Shown here: piece by piece, positions 1-5,396 of the stretch | How positions within the stretch are numbered: position 1 is the first letter of the stretch | Layout: every line of letters starts with the position of its first letter | Assembly: GCA_026014905.1 (NCBI GenBank) | Contig: JAOZHK010000243.1 | Span: 1-5,464, forward strand | Direction: 5' to 3' | Length of the DNA: 5,464 nt | DNA from: Candidatus Bathyarchaeota archaeon | GTDB lineage: Archaea > Thermoproteota > Bathyarchaeia > RBG-16-48-13 > GCA-020355125 | Made by a program: the position numbers and the translations under genes | The notes under the pieces: generated by a model | What the model was told of the DNA's origin: nothing | The model's input: only the letters and a program-made list of their open reading frames with translations | The model's database searches: none

Positions 1-1173
1 AAAAAGGCAAAAGCAACCAAGAATTACACACTATTCCGCCCTGAACTTGAAAAGCTTATCACATTAACCAAACAGGCTGCTGAAATCTTAAAAGACGTCA
101 AGCAAACTTCCACGCTCTACGACGCGTTAATTGACATCTATGAACCAAAAGTTACCTCTACAACGATCACGCAGATCTTTGATCAAATGCGTAAAGGATT
201 AATTACACTTATAGAGAAATGCGTCACAGCTAAAAAACAGCCGGACATCACTTTTCTCTCACGCTCGGTCTCAATTCCCACACAAATCCTCATCGCGAAT
301 GCATTAGCCGAGACGATTAACTATGATGTGAAGTCCGAAGAAGCGGGAGGCCGAATTGACGAAACAGAGCATCCATTCACGACTGGCTATTATGATGATG
401 TCCGCATTACTACACATTATTATCCAAACGATTTTTCATCGTCCATCTTCTCTGTGTTACATGAAGGGGGACATGCCTTATATGAACAGAACCTTCCGGC
501 AGACTGGATGTTTCAACCAATTGGTTCAAGCAGTTCACTAGGCTTTCATGAATCTCAATCCCGATTCGTAGAAAATATCATAGGCCGATCCCGAGCATTT
601 TGGGATTATTTCTATCCGCTCCTCCGTCAACTCACGAATCAAACTTTCATAGACGTACCTCTAGACCAATTTGTGTTTGCCATCAATCATGTAAAGCCTT
701 CGAAAATACGTGTAGCAGCGGATGAAGTAACCTATGGACTCCATATTATCATCCGATTTGAAATCGAACAGGAATTGATGGAGGACCGAATAACAGTTCG
801 TGAACTCCCAATTGTCTGGAATCAAAAGTATCGAGATTATTTAGATCTTGACATCAAACATGATTCGGAAGGTGTCATGCAGGATACTCACTGGGCAGGT
901 GGAGCTTTTGGATATTTCCCCACATACGCATTAGGTAACATTTACAGCGGACAACTACTCGCAGCCATGGAGACTGATCTCCCCCTATGGAGATCTCAAA
1001 TCCAGAGTGGTGATAATGGTCATGTAACAGACTGGTTAACCAAACAGATTTTCTCTCATGGCAACTTATATGATCCAACCGAATTCATGAAAAAAATCAC
1101 AGGCAAAGCGATCACCATAACACCTTATCTGGAGTATCTTACTGAGAAATATTCTCAGCTTTATGATTTTTAA
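1..1173 (+). CDS. M32 family metallocarboxypeptidase (thermostable carboxypeptidase Taq type), 5'-truncated by window edge
   Basis: Zinc-dependent cytosolic carboxypeptidase that removes C-terminal amino acids from peptides, probably in intracellular peptide turnover. The frame is open from base 1, giving about 390 residues. Family members have about 500, so roughly 110 N-terminal residues lie outside the window. The ATG at 187 is internal: the codons before it encode YDALIDIYEPKVT, which fits the family. Visible motifs in order are EHPFTTGYYDDVRITT (363-414), the zinc site LHEGGHALYEQ with HEGGH at 460-474, GFHESQSRFVEN (the Glu 26 residues after the second zinc His, matching the third zinc ligand in this family), VAADEVTYGLHIIIRFEIE, and HWAGGAFGYFPTYALGN near the C-terminus. 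All catalytic elements in the visible part are intact and the end is normal (TAA). It converges on the next gene with only 28 bp between stops. There is no signal peptide information because the N-terminus is missing. Family assignment is firm. Confidence 0.95.
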   Translation, partial: KKAKATKNYTLFRPELEKLITLTKQAAEILKDVKQTSTLYDALIDIYEPKVTSTTITQIFDQMRKGLITLIEKCVTAKKQPDITFLSRSVSIPTQILIANALAETINYDVKSEEAGGRIDETEHPFTTGYYDDVRITTHYYPNDFSSSIFSVLHEGGHALYEQNLPADWMFQPIGSSSSLGFHESQSRFVENIIGRSRAFWDYFYPLLRQLTNQTFIDVPLDQFVFAINHVKPSKIRVAADEVTYGLHIIIRFEIEQELMEDRITVRELPIVWNQKYRDYLDLDIKHDSEGVMQDTHWAGGAFGYFPTYALGNIYSGQLLAAMETDLPLWRSQIQSGDNGHVTDWLTKQIFSHGNLYDPTEFMKKITGKAITITPYLEYLTEKYSQLYDF

Positions 1174-1201
1174 ACACCCACAGCCTTAGTCCGCGGATTC
1201 C

Positions 1202-2044
1202 TCACGACGCTTGCGGAAAAGAAGCGATATATGCTTCGAGCGCACTTGCGTATCCGGCTCGTTTTGCGTTGTTCCGGGAATATCCCCGATGCTTCGCCAA
1301 GCGTTTAATGGCTTTGTGGATCCCCGCACTGTATTGAAACGCTTTCTTTGGGCGAGCTGCGACATGCGCGGGAACACCAAGTTCTGTCGCTATTCTTCGT
1401 AACAAGTGTTTACGAACCACATCGTCTTGATGCGTCATTTTAAGATCCAAGGGAACGTTCATCGCGTATTCGATGAAGGTCTCTGATAGAAATGGGCATT
1501 GATAGTCTATGTTAAAGAGTTGGGCTAATTTATCAATCTCCATTTTATCAGCCTGTGCTGTCTCCACTAACTGACGCATCAGTGTAGTGAGGGCTACCGC
1601 ATCGTCATAAACCCTGCGATAGGCATGGTATCCACAGAAAAGTTCGTCTGTACCATGGGCGGAAAGAACAGTGGACAGCTGTAGTGTTGAAGCTAATTGA
1701 AAAACAAAGTAAAAGCCAAGACAAATCTCTAATCGTGAAAGCCGAGTCCATTCAATTACCCGAAGAACCTGTGTTAACCCCTCCTCCAACTCGTCGAGAG
1801 TAACCACCCGATCAACAAGAGATAACTGGAGTGAGGGTTGCATAGCGCGCGAAAGCTCAATGTCATGCACGCTTTGGAAGCCCACAGTAAGAAGCGTCAC
1901 GTCATGCGTCGTTGCTGCACATATTTTGGCTAAGAGAGAACTATCCACTCCACCCGAAAAAGCGATGGCTAAACGAGATGCCGTTAGTTGGTTTAATTGA
2001 CGTTCAAGGATTGAAGCGAATGTTTCTGTCAGGTTGCTGCGCAT
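1202..2044 (-). CDS. Asparagine synthase C-terminal domain-like protein (stand-alone ATP-PPase, no glutaminase domain)
   Basis: A 280-residue protein of the PP-loop ATP pyrophosphatase superfamily, most like the synthetase half of AsnB. The PP-loop AFSGGVDSS is at residues 28-36, and the asparagine-synthase motif SAHGTDELFCGYHAY is at 128-142 (usually written as G-A/T-DELF-G-GY). A family-like basic segment, RPKKAFQYSAGI, is at 231-242. AsnB proteins exceed 500 residues and begin with an N-terminal glutaminase whose Cys follows the start Met. That half is absent here, and no glutaminase is encoded nearby. The protein therefore probably adenylates a carboxylate and uses ammonia or a separate amide donor. 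Whether the product is asparagine is unknown, because short archaeal members of this type are largely uncharacterised. The ATG at 2044 is the first Met, with only a weak purine stretch (GAGAGA) upstream. It is transcribed divergently from the flavoprotein gene. Domain call confident, substrate not. Confidence 0.86.
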   Translation of the reverse strand: MRSNLTETFASILERQLNQLTASRLAIAFSGGVDSSLLAKICAATTHDVTLLTVGFQSVHDIELSRAMQPSLQLSLVDRVVTLDELEEGLTQVLRVIEWTRLSRLEICLGFYFVFQLASTLQLSTVLSAHGTDELFCGYHAYRRVYDDAVALTTLMRQLVETAQADKMEIDKLAQLFNIDYQCPFLSETFIEYAMNVPLDLKMTHQDDVVRKHLLRRIATELGVPAHVAARPKKAFQYSAGIHKAIKRLAKHRGYSRNNAKRAGYASALEAYIASFPQAS

Positions 2045-2192
2045 AGTTGGAATCTCTCGATACTGTTATTCGGATTGCAATTATGGACTCGAAGCCTATT
2101 GATCCTCACATTCAAACTGAGGGGTACATGTAAACCTTATTCTTTATAGTTTCATTGGTTCTAGTGATGAGATAACTGGGAAGGATGATTTT
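2045..2192. promoter_or_regulatory. Divergent intergenic promoter region with TATA-like element
   Basis: This 148-bp non-coding stretch lies between two divergently transcribed genes, so it must hold promoters for both. The best candidate is TTTATAGT at 2143-2150. It reads as an archaeal-type TATA element about 45 bp before the + strand start codon, which would leave a leader of roughly 20 nt carrying the ribosome site. On the opposite strand the same bases read ACTATAAA, about 100 bp before the - strand start codon. A second AT-rich patch on that strand (CATAATTG, about 2078-2085) is closer to the - strand gene. The region is certain to be intergenic, but the exact promoter elements are guesses by eye. 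Confidence 0.4.
2178..2189 (+). promoter_or_regulatory. Ribosome binding site of the flavoprotein gene
   Basis: The purine-rich stretch GGGAAGGATGAT ends 3 nt before the ATG at 2193. Its GGATGAT part matches part of the archaeal/bacterial Shine-Dalgarno consensus (GGAGGTGAT). Together with the flavoprotein N-terminal motifs that follow, it supports this start. Confidence 0.5.
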
Positions 2193-2780
2193 ATGAGTGA
2201 AAGTCGAATTCATGAGTGGGCGATGCGACGTAAAACAGCGCGACAGTTTCTGTCTATACCAATTAAGCTACAAACGGTTACAACGGCTATTGCGACTGCT
2301 TGCCAAGCTCCATCTGGGGCAAATACCCAGCCATGGAGATTTGTAGTCGTTGAGAACCAAAATGTGAAACGGAAAATACGAGTGGCGTGTGAACAGAGCG
2401 AACAGGTTTTTTATCGTATGGTAAAGGGAGGCTTGAAGAAATGGTTGAAAGAAAAACAATTAAATTGGCAAAAAGGATTTCTTGAGCACGCCCCAACGTT
2501 ACTATTAGTATTTACCCAAAAGAACGCGCCGTATTCCCGACAATCAGCGTGGTTAGCGATTGGTTATATACTACTAGTACTTGAAGAACTCGGGGTCGCA
2601 ACTGTTCCATATACACCATCACATACGAAAGAAGTGGAACAGGTAGTGAAGACTCCTGAGACGTTTCGTTTAGAAGTTATTTTGCCCATTGGAATATCCA
2701 ATGATGCGAAACTGAAAGAACCCCGTGTGCCATGGCAGGACATCACTTACCGTGATACCTGGGATCGTAAATGGTCTTGA
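2193..2780 (+). CDS. Nitroreductase-fold FMN protein, iodotyrosine deiodinase-like
   Basis: A 195-residue FMN-dependent oxidoreductase of the nitroreductase superfamily. Residues 11-19 (MRRKTARQF) form the Arg-rich FMN phosphate site, and QAPSGANTQPWRFVVVEN (38-55) is the family signature. The middle resembles iodotyrosine deiodinase (IYD) more than typical nitroreductases: Glu70-x3-Tyr74, then RM, then NWQKGFLEHAP (91-101) with Lys94, followed by a strand ending in VF and an AxGYxLLxLEELGVATVPYTP helix-strand (122-142). In IYD a Glu, Tyr and Lys with nearly this spacing form the lid that clamps the halotyrosine zwitterion over the flavin. The length fits the compact prokaryotic relatives. 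The protein lacks a signal peptide and is probably cytosolic. It is the first gene of the + strand cluster, 56 bp upstream of the ferredoxin-fusion gene, so co-transcription is likely. Superfamily is firm. The deiodinase-like subgroup is inferred from remembered motifs, and its natural substrate is unknown. Confidence 0.9.
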   Translation: MSESRIHEWAMRRKTARQFLSIPIKLQTVTTAIATACQAPSGANTQPWRFVVVENQNVKRKIRVACEQSEQVFYRMVKGGLKKWLKEKQLNWQKGFLEHAPTLLLVFTQKNAPYSRQSAWLAIGYILLVLEELGVATVPYTPSHTKEVEQVVKTPETFRLEVILPIGISNDAKLKEPRVPWQDITYRDTWDRKWS

Positions 2781-2836
2781 GTTGCGGGAATAAAGATTAT
2801 AAATGCTAGCTTTACATGGGAAGACGAGTGACAAGA

Positions 2837-3547
2837 ATGAAAATCAATTCTGAGAATTGCGTTGGGTGTCACAGATGTATTCCGTACTGCCCTGTCGCAG
2901 CAATTAAAATTATGGATGATAAATCAATGATTGATCAGGATGACTGTGTTGAGTGTGGAGCCTGTTTAAAAGCGGGAGTGTGTCATCCCCACGCCCTCTA
3001 TCAACCCCCTTTGACATGGCCGCGTTCATTACGGTATCAGTTCAGTGATCCATTAGGAGTGCATCCTGGAACAAAGGTTTCTGGTCGTGGGACGGATGAG
3101 ATGAAAACGAATGATACAGCTGCTCGGTTTCGACTTGGTGAAGTGGGATTTGGGATTGAGATGGGACGTCCAGGCATCGCGACGACATTTCACGATCTTG
3201 AGATTGTGGCACAGCATCTTGCGAGTCTCGGCGTTGCATTTGAATCCATGAATCCTGTTACTCAGTTGTTAAATCCAGAAACAGGTGTGTTGAAATATCC
3301 GGAAGTGCGAATGGAACGAGTGTTATCTGCGATTATTGAGTTTAAGGTCGGCGAGAAGCAAATAGGTCAAGTTCTGAGGACGCTGGAAACAGCGGCGAAG
3401 AAGATAGAGACGGTGTTCAGTGTGTCAGTGATCAGCCGTTGCTTAGGAAACACCATTCCAATACTTCCGCATCTCCATGCCGAAGGGTATCAACCTCGAG
3501 TGAATGGAAAAACCAACCTTGGTCTTGGGAGGCCTTTGAGAGTATGA
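2837..3547 (+). CDS. Ferredoxin-domain protein: two [4Fe-4S] motifs plus uncharacterised C-terminal domain
   Basis: This 236-residue protein has an electron-transfer head. Counting from the Met at 2837, cluster motif 1 is Cys8-x2-Cys11-x2-Cys14-x3-Cys18-Pro. Motif 2 is Cys37-x2-Cys40-x2-Cys43-x5-Cys49-His-Pro, with two extra residues before the last Cys compared with a classical ferredoxin. Residues ~75-236 form a domain I cannot name, carrying VHPGTKVSGRGTDE, FRLGEVGFGIEMGRPGIATT and VLSAIIEFKV. Its alternating strand/helix pattern (about 105-150 and 175-215) suggests two ferredoxin-fold or ACT-like units, which is inference. An in-frame ATG at 2816 would add seven residues (MGRRVTR). I prefer 2837 because it starts directly on the ferredoxin strand MKINSENCVGC, but neither start has a strong ribosome site. 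There are no membrane segments, so it is likely cytosolic. Its stop overlaps the start of the next gene (ATGA), implying translational coupling and joint function. I recall similar ferredoxin proteins in anaerobic clostridia and archaea, also unassigned. Confidence 0.86.
   Translation: MKINSENCVGCHRCIPYCPVAAIKIMDDKSMIDQDDCVECGACLKAGVCHPHALYQPPLTWPRSLRYQFSDPLGVHPGTKVSGRGTDEMKTNDTAARFRLGEVGFGIEMGRPGIATTFHDLEIVAQHLASLGVAFESMNPVTQLLNPETGVLKYPEVRMERVLSAIIEFKVGEKQIGQVLRTLETAAKKIETVFSVSVISRCLGNTIPILPHLHAEGYQPRVNGKTNLGLGRPLRV
3527..3532 (+). promoter_or_regulatory. Internal Shine-Dalgarno that sets the start of the coupled gene
   Basis: GGGAGG lies inside the end of the ferredoxin-protein gene, 11 nt before the ATG at 3544. 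With the ATGA stop/start overlap it supports initiation at 3544 rather than at the longer in-frame ATG at 3439. The longer start would overlap the ferredoxin gene by more than 100 bp and add a low-complexity, family-unlike N-terminus. Confidence 0.6.
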
Positions 3548-4260
3548 CTCACACGCATCATCGCCGCGGAAGTGTTAAGTCCCTTGCCAATGATTACGTC
3601 GTGATCACCCGGGTAGATCGAACTAATCCTGATCAGACTACTTTTAACGGTGCATTGAATCGTCGAGTTGAACAATTTCTGTCTATATGCGCCAAGCATA
3701 ATCCCATTGCGATAGCTACCAAAGATCAGAAACTCGAAACTGTAATTCGATGGATGTTGGGATGGACAGAAGAGATGAATTCAGGCATTCATCAATGTTC
3801 AGCGGTAAACGATGTGTGTACAAACCCGAATCCTGTTGCTCGAGCCGAGACACATGTTATCTTCACAAACAAAGAAGACATGATACACGCGATTCATGAA
3901 GTCAAGGGTGCGGATCTCGGATTATCCGTCGTTGTCAGTGGCGTATTTGATGAGGTATTTCAAGCATGTGCAGAAATAGAAACGAATCCTCACACCGTAA
4001 ATATGTCTTTGGGCACATGGGGTAAAACGGATCGTCTGCCTCTCGAACCCATCTTATCCTTGGTTACCATGTGTGGCCACTCGATGATTTCGCAACATCT
4101 TATTACCCATCTCATAGAACGTATTCGAGCTGGAACTTTGACACCTGAAGCAGCAGCAATTGAAATGGGAAAACAATGTACCTGTAACGTCTTCAATGTC
4201 ACGAGAGGCGCCCAAATTCTGCGGGAACACCTTAACTTGAAGACGCCAAGAAGCGATTGA
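3544..4260 (+). CDS. Conserved-type protein of unknown function coupled to the ferredoxin protein (Cys-rich C-terminus)
   Basis: A 238-residue soluble protein with no recognised domain. It begins with a His-rich tail (MTHTHH) and then a strand, NDYVVITRVDR. Cysteines (Met at 3544 = 1) are C49, C85, C92, C142, C177, C212 and C214. The segments that look most constrained are HQCSAVNDVC (83-92), VTMCGHSMIS (174-183), and the C-terminal LTPEAAAIEMGKQCTCNVFN (199-218) followed by a helix. The Cys-Gly-His and Cys-Thr-Cys motifs could bind a metal or an Fe-S cluster or provide redox thiols, but this is inference. A 4-bp ATGA overlap with the upstream gene, plus an internal Shine-Dalgarno, argue that the two proteins are made in equal amounts and work together. 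I have an impression that similar proteins follow similar ferredoxin-fusion genes in anaerobic bacteria, but I cannot name a function. A 14-bp GC palindrome begins 4 bp after its stop. Confidence 0.85.
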   Translation: MTHTHHRRGSVKSLANDYVVITRVDRTNPDQTTFNGALNRRVEQFLSICAKHNPIAIATKDQKLETVIRWMLGWTEEMNSGIHQCSAVNDVCTNPNPVARAETHVIFTNKEDMIHAIHEVKGADLGLSVVVSGVFDEVFQACAEIETNPHTVNMSLGTWGKTDRLPLEPILSLVTMCGHSMISQHLITHLIERIRAGTLTPEAAAIEMGKQCTCNVFNVTRGAQILREHLNLKTPRSD

Positions 4261-4261
4261 G

Positions 4262-4277
4262 TCTACGCGCGCGCGTA
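4262..4277. repeat. 16-bp repeat copy 1 containing palindrome TA(CG)5TA
   Basis: The sequence TCTACGCGCGCGCGTA begins 2 bp after the stop codon of the preceding gene. Its last 14 bases (4264-4277) are a perfect palindrome made of five CG steps flanked by TA, and are followed by TTT. An identical copy lies at 4617-4632 in the same orientation. It could be a transcription-end or processing signal, a protein-binding site or a Z-DNA-prone tract. A perfect palindrome with no spacer makes a poor hairpin, so a classical terminator is not clearly supported. Confidence 0.7.
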
Positions 4278-4337
4278 TTTCATGTAAGGAGAGAGAATTC
4301 ATAATTTTAATGTGACCGGAGAAAGATTCCTTTTTAC
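4278..4337 (+). promoter_or_regulatory. Leader of the zinc-ribbon gene: AT-rich patch, GGAGA and T-tract
   Basis: This 60-bp gap between the first palindrome and the TTG start holds an AT-rich patch (about 4297-4310, CATAATTTTAA), a GGAGA at 4318-4322 and a run of five T at 4331-4335. The AT-rich patch could be a TATA element giving this gene its own promoter. The T-run could help end transcription of the upstream operon. The GGAGA is 15 nt from the TTG at 4338, longer than ideal for a ribosome site. All readings are tentative. Confidence 0.3.
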
Positions 4338-4592
4338 TTGATAACCTTGTTAGTTCAAGAGATCATTGAGAGAAAGCTAACGACTCGATACCCTCAACTT
4401 GTCCAAGGAAATGATTTTGGGTTTCTACAGCGGTTACGTGCAATCATTGATCGAACTCAGATTGATGAAGATCTCTTTCTTGGTTATTGTAAAGAACATC
4501 GAACATATTTTCTCGATCATGAACACACTAATGGTGACATTCGCTGTCCTCTTTGCGATGAAGAATGGCTGCGTCGACAGAAGATCATTTAG
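4338..4592 (+). CDS. Small putative zinc-ribbon protein, unknown function
   Basis: An 84-residue protein. The N-terminal half is predicted helical and charged (VQEIIERKLTTRYPQL, then FLQRLRAIIDR). The C-terminal half carries GYCKEHRTYFLDHEH and then IRCPLCDEEWLRR. Cys51-x2-His54 followed 15 residues later by Cys70-x2-Cys73 makes a plausible CHCC zinc knuckle pair. The basic, helical flanks would suit nucleic-acid or protein binding, which is inference. The start is uncertain: no ATG exists in frame, an in-frame stop lies at 4308-4310, and TTG at 4338 is the first usual start codon. A second TTG lies at 4347. The gene is bracketed by two identical palindromic repeats and lies 77 bp after the stop of the preceding gene, so it may be the last member of that operon or an independent cassette. 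Confidence 0.7.
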   Translation: MITLLVQEIIERKLTTRYPQLVQGNDFGFLQRLRAIIDRTQIDEDLFLGYCKEHRTYFLDHEHTNGDIRCPLCDEEWLRRQKII

Positions 4593-4616
4593 TTATTGCG
4601 TGCTTAAGCTTGCTAA

Positions 4617-4632
4617 TCTACGCGCGCGCGTA
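4617..4632. repeat. 16-bp repeat copy 2 containing palindrome TA(CG)5TA
   Basis: This is identical to the copy at 4262-4277. The 14-bp palindrome occupies 4619-4632. It sits in the 49-bp gap between two convergent genes, 24 bp after the zinc-ribbon stop and 9 bp from the stop of the - strand gene. A symmetric element in this place could end transcription from both sides. Another small palindrome, GCTTAAGC, lies just before it at about 4602-4609. Confidence 0.7.
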
Positions 4633-4641
4633 ATGAGATAA

Positions 4642-5043
4642 TTATGGTGTGTTAGGCTGATCTGGCCAATATTTAGGCTTAATGACTTCTTTCTCCCCTC
4701 GGATTCCCTGTTTTGATAAGCCATTCATCCATTTATCTTCAATTGTTTCATCGACTGGAATTTGGTGAATTTCAAAGAACACTGTGCCATGAGAATCAGG
4801 TCGGTTAAGCGGAGCTGCATGACAGGTAATTATACGTTGTGTCAACCCCATATCTTCTGGTGGAATACCCCGTATTAGCGGTCGGTAAAAAGGGGCAAAG
4901 GTTAATATTGCAGCGAAACAGAGGGCATCGGTTTCTTCCATGATTATTCCTGGCTCTTCAAAACTGATTTTATCGCCTTCATGATAAAAAGGACAGAATC
5001 CCTTCACACTTATGCATTCGAGTACAATTCTACAACCAGTCAT
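4642..5043 (-). CDS. TIGR04076-like small protein, downstream paralogue with C-terminal extension
   Basis: A 133-residue protein of unknown function that I place in the TIGR04076 family. The signature is a leading strand (CRIVLECISVKG), then FCPFYHEGDKI with Cys17, then IIMEETDALC with Cys42, then a helical stretch ending FYRPLIRGIPPEDMGL, then ITCHAAP with Cys74 and a closing strand GTVFFEI. The upstream gene shares the CP-x-Y-x2-GDKI and EETDA-x-C motifs at nearly the same positions, so the two are tandem paralogues that have diverged. The RGIPPEDMGL segment is closer to what I remember of the family than its partner's. After about residue 92 there is an extension of some 40 residues, rich in charged residues and ending in a Pro-rich tail, not present in the shorter paralogue. 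Its ATG overlaps the upstream stop by 4 bp (ATGA), and GAAGAG upstream may serve as ribosome site. Cytosolic; biochemical role unknown. Confidence 0.84.
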   Translation of the reverse strand: MTGCRIVLECISVKGFCPFYHEGDKISFEEPGIIMEETDALCFAAILTFAPFYRPLIRGIPPEDMGLTQRIITCHAAPLNRPDSHGTVFFEIHQIPVDETIEDKWMNGLSKQGIRGEKEVIKPKYWPDQPNTP

Positions 5044-5387
5044 GGCTCTTCACTTATTGGGCTACCATTGACTTTGAATAACACATATCCGCAAGTGGAA
5101 TACGGAGGTCCTACCATTGGACACTTGGAGTAATCAGGACCTAATGCTCGTTGCCAAGGATTGACCTGAGCATCGGTGGGACTTGGCTGAGCACGTTCAA
5201 ACCAGGCATGATAAGACAATAACGCTCCACCGAGAATCCGTGTGCAGATTGCGTCGGTTTCTTCAAGATTAATCATCGAGACCTCTTCATTGGGATGCGG
5301 ATCAATCACAATTTTATCTCCTAATGAGTAGATAGGACAACGTCCTGGAATCTCTACAACTTCTAAGATTACTCTATTCTTTGCCAT
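5040..5387 (-). CDS. TIGR04076-like small protein, first gene of tandem pair
   Basis: A 115-residue protein of the same family as its downstream neighbour. It has a leading strand (RVILEVVEIPG), RCPIYSLGDKIVID with Cys17, INLEETDAICTRILGG with Cys48, a shortened and divergent middle (AQPSPTDAQVNPW), then YSKCPMVGPPYSTCGYVLFKV with Cys89 and Cys99. The spaced cysteines and the CP-x-Y-x2-GDKI loop are the family hallmarks. No enzymatic activity is known to me, and metal or Fe-S binding is only a possibility. The middle differs from typical members, which have a helical RG-P-ELG segment here, so it may be specialised. The start ATG at 5387 is well supported by an AAAGGGGA ribosome site 9 nt upstream. 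The stop overlaps the next ATG, so the pair is translationally coupled and probably acts as a hetero-oligomer or on the same target. Confidence 0.84.
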   Translation of the reverse strand: MAKNRVILEVVEIPGRCPIYSLGDKIVIDPHPNEEVSMINLEETDAICTRILGGALLSYHAWFERAQPSPTDAQVNPWQRALGPDYSKCPMVGPPYSTCGYVLFKVNGSPISEEP

Positions 5388-5396
5388 ACGGCTATA

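Noticed and set aside
187..1173. ATG at 187 as the start of the carboxypeptidase
   Set aside because: The frame stays open to base 1, and the residues before 187 fit the M32 family, so the gene begins outside the window.
1174..1201. Terminator between the two convergent genes
   Set aside because: The 28-bp gap has no T-run or inverted repeat worth calling.
1211..1402. Small + strand ORF inside the asparagine-synthase-like gene
   Set aside because: It is antisense to a protein with clear PP-loop motifs and has no independent support.
3439..3543. Longer N-terminus for the Cys/His protein starting at 3439
   Set aside because: It would overlap the ferredoxin gene by over 100 bp and add a sequence with no domain character. 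The ATGA overlap and GGGAGG support 3544.
4264..4277. Rho-independent hairpin terminator
   Set aside because: The palindrome has no spacer for a loop and is followed by at most three T. Forming a loop would consume central CG pairs, so a classical terminator is not clearly supported.
4262..4632. CRISPR array or transposon ends
   Set aside because: There are only two short repeats 355 bp apart with a gene between them, no further spacer-repeat units, no transposase and no target-site duplication that I can see.
4399..4641. 80-residue hydrophobic + strand ORF overlapping the zinc-ribbon gene
   Set aside because: It is out of frame with the CHCC-bearing product, has no ribosome site, and runs through the palindromic repeat. 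Its apparent membrane character comes from reading the other frame.
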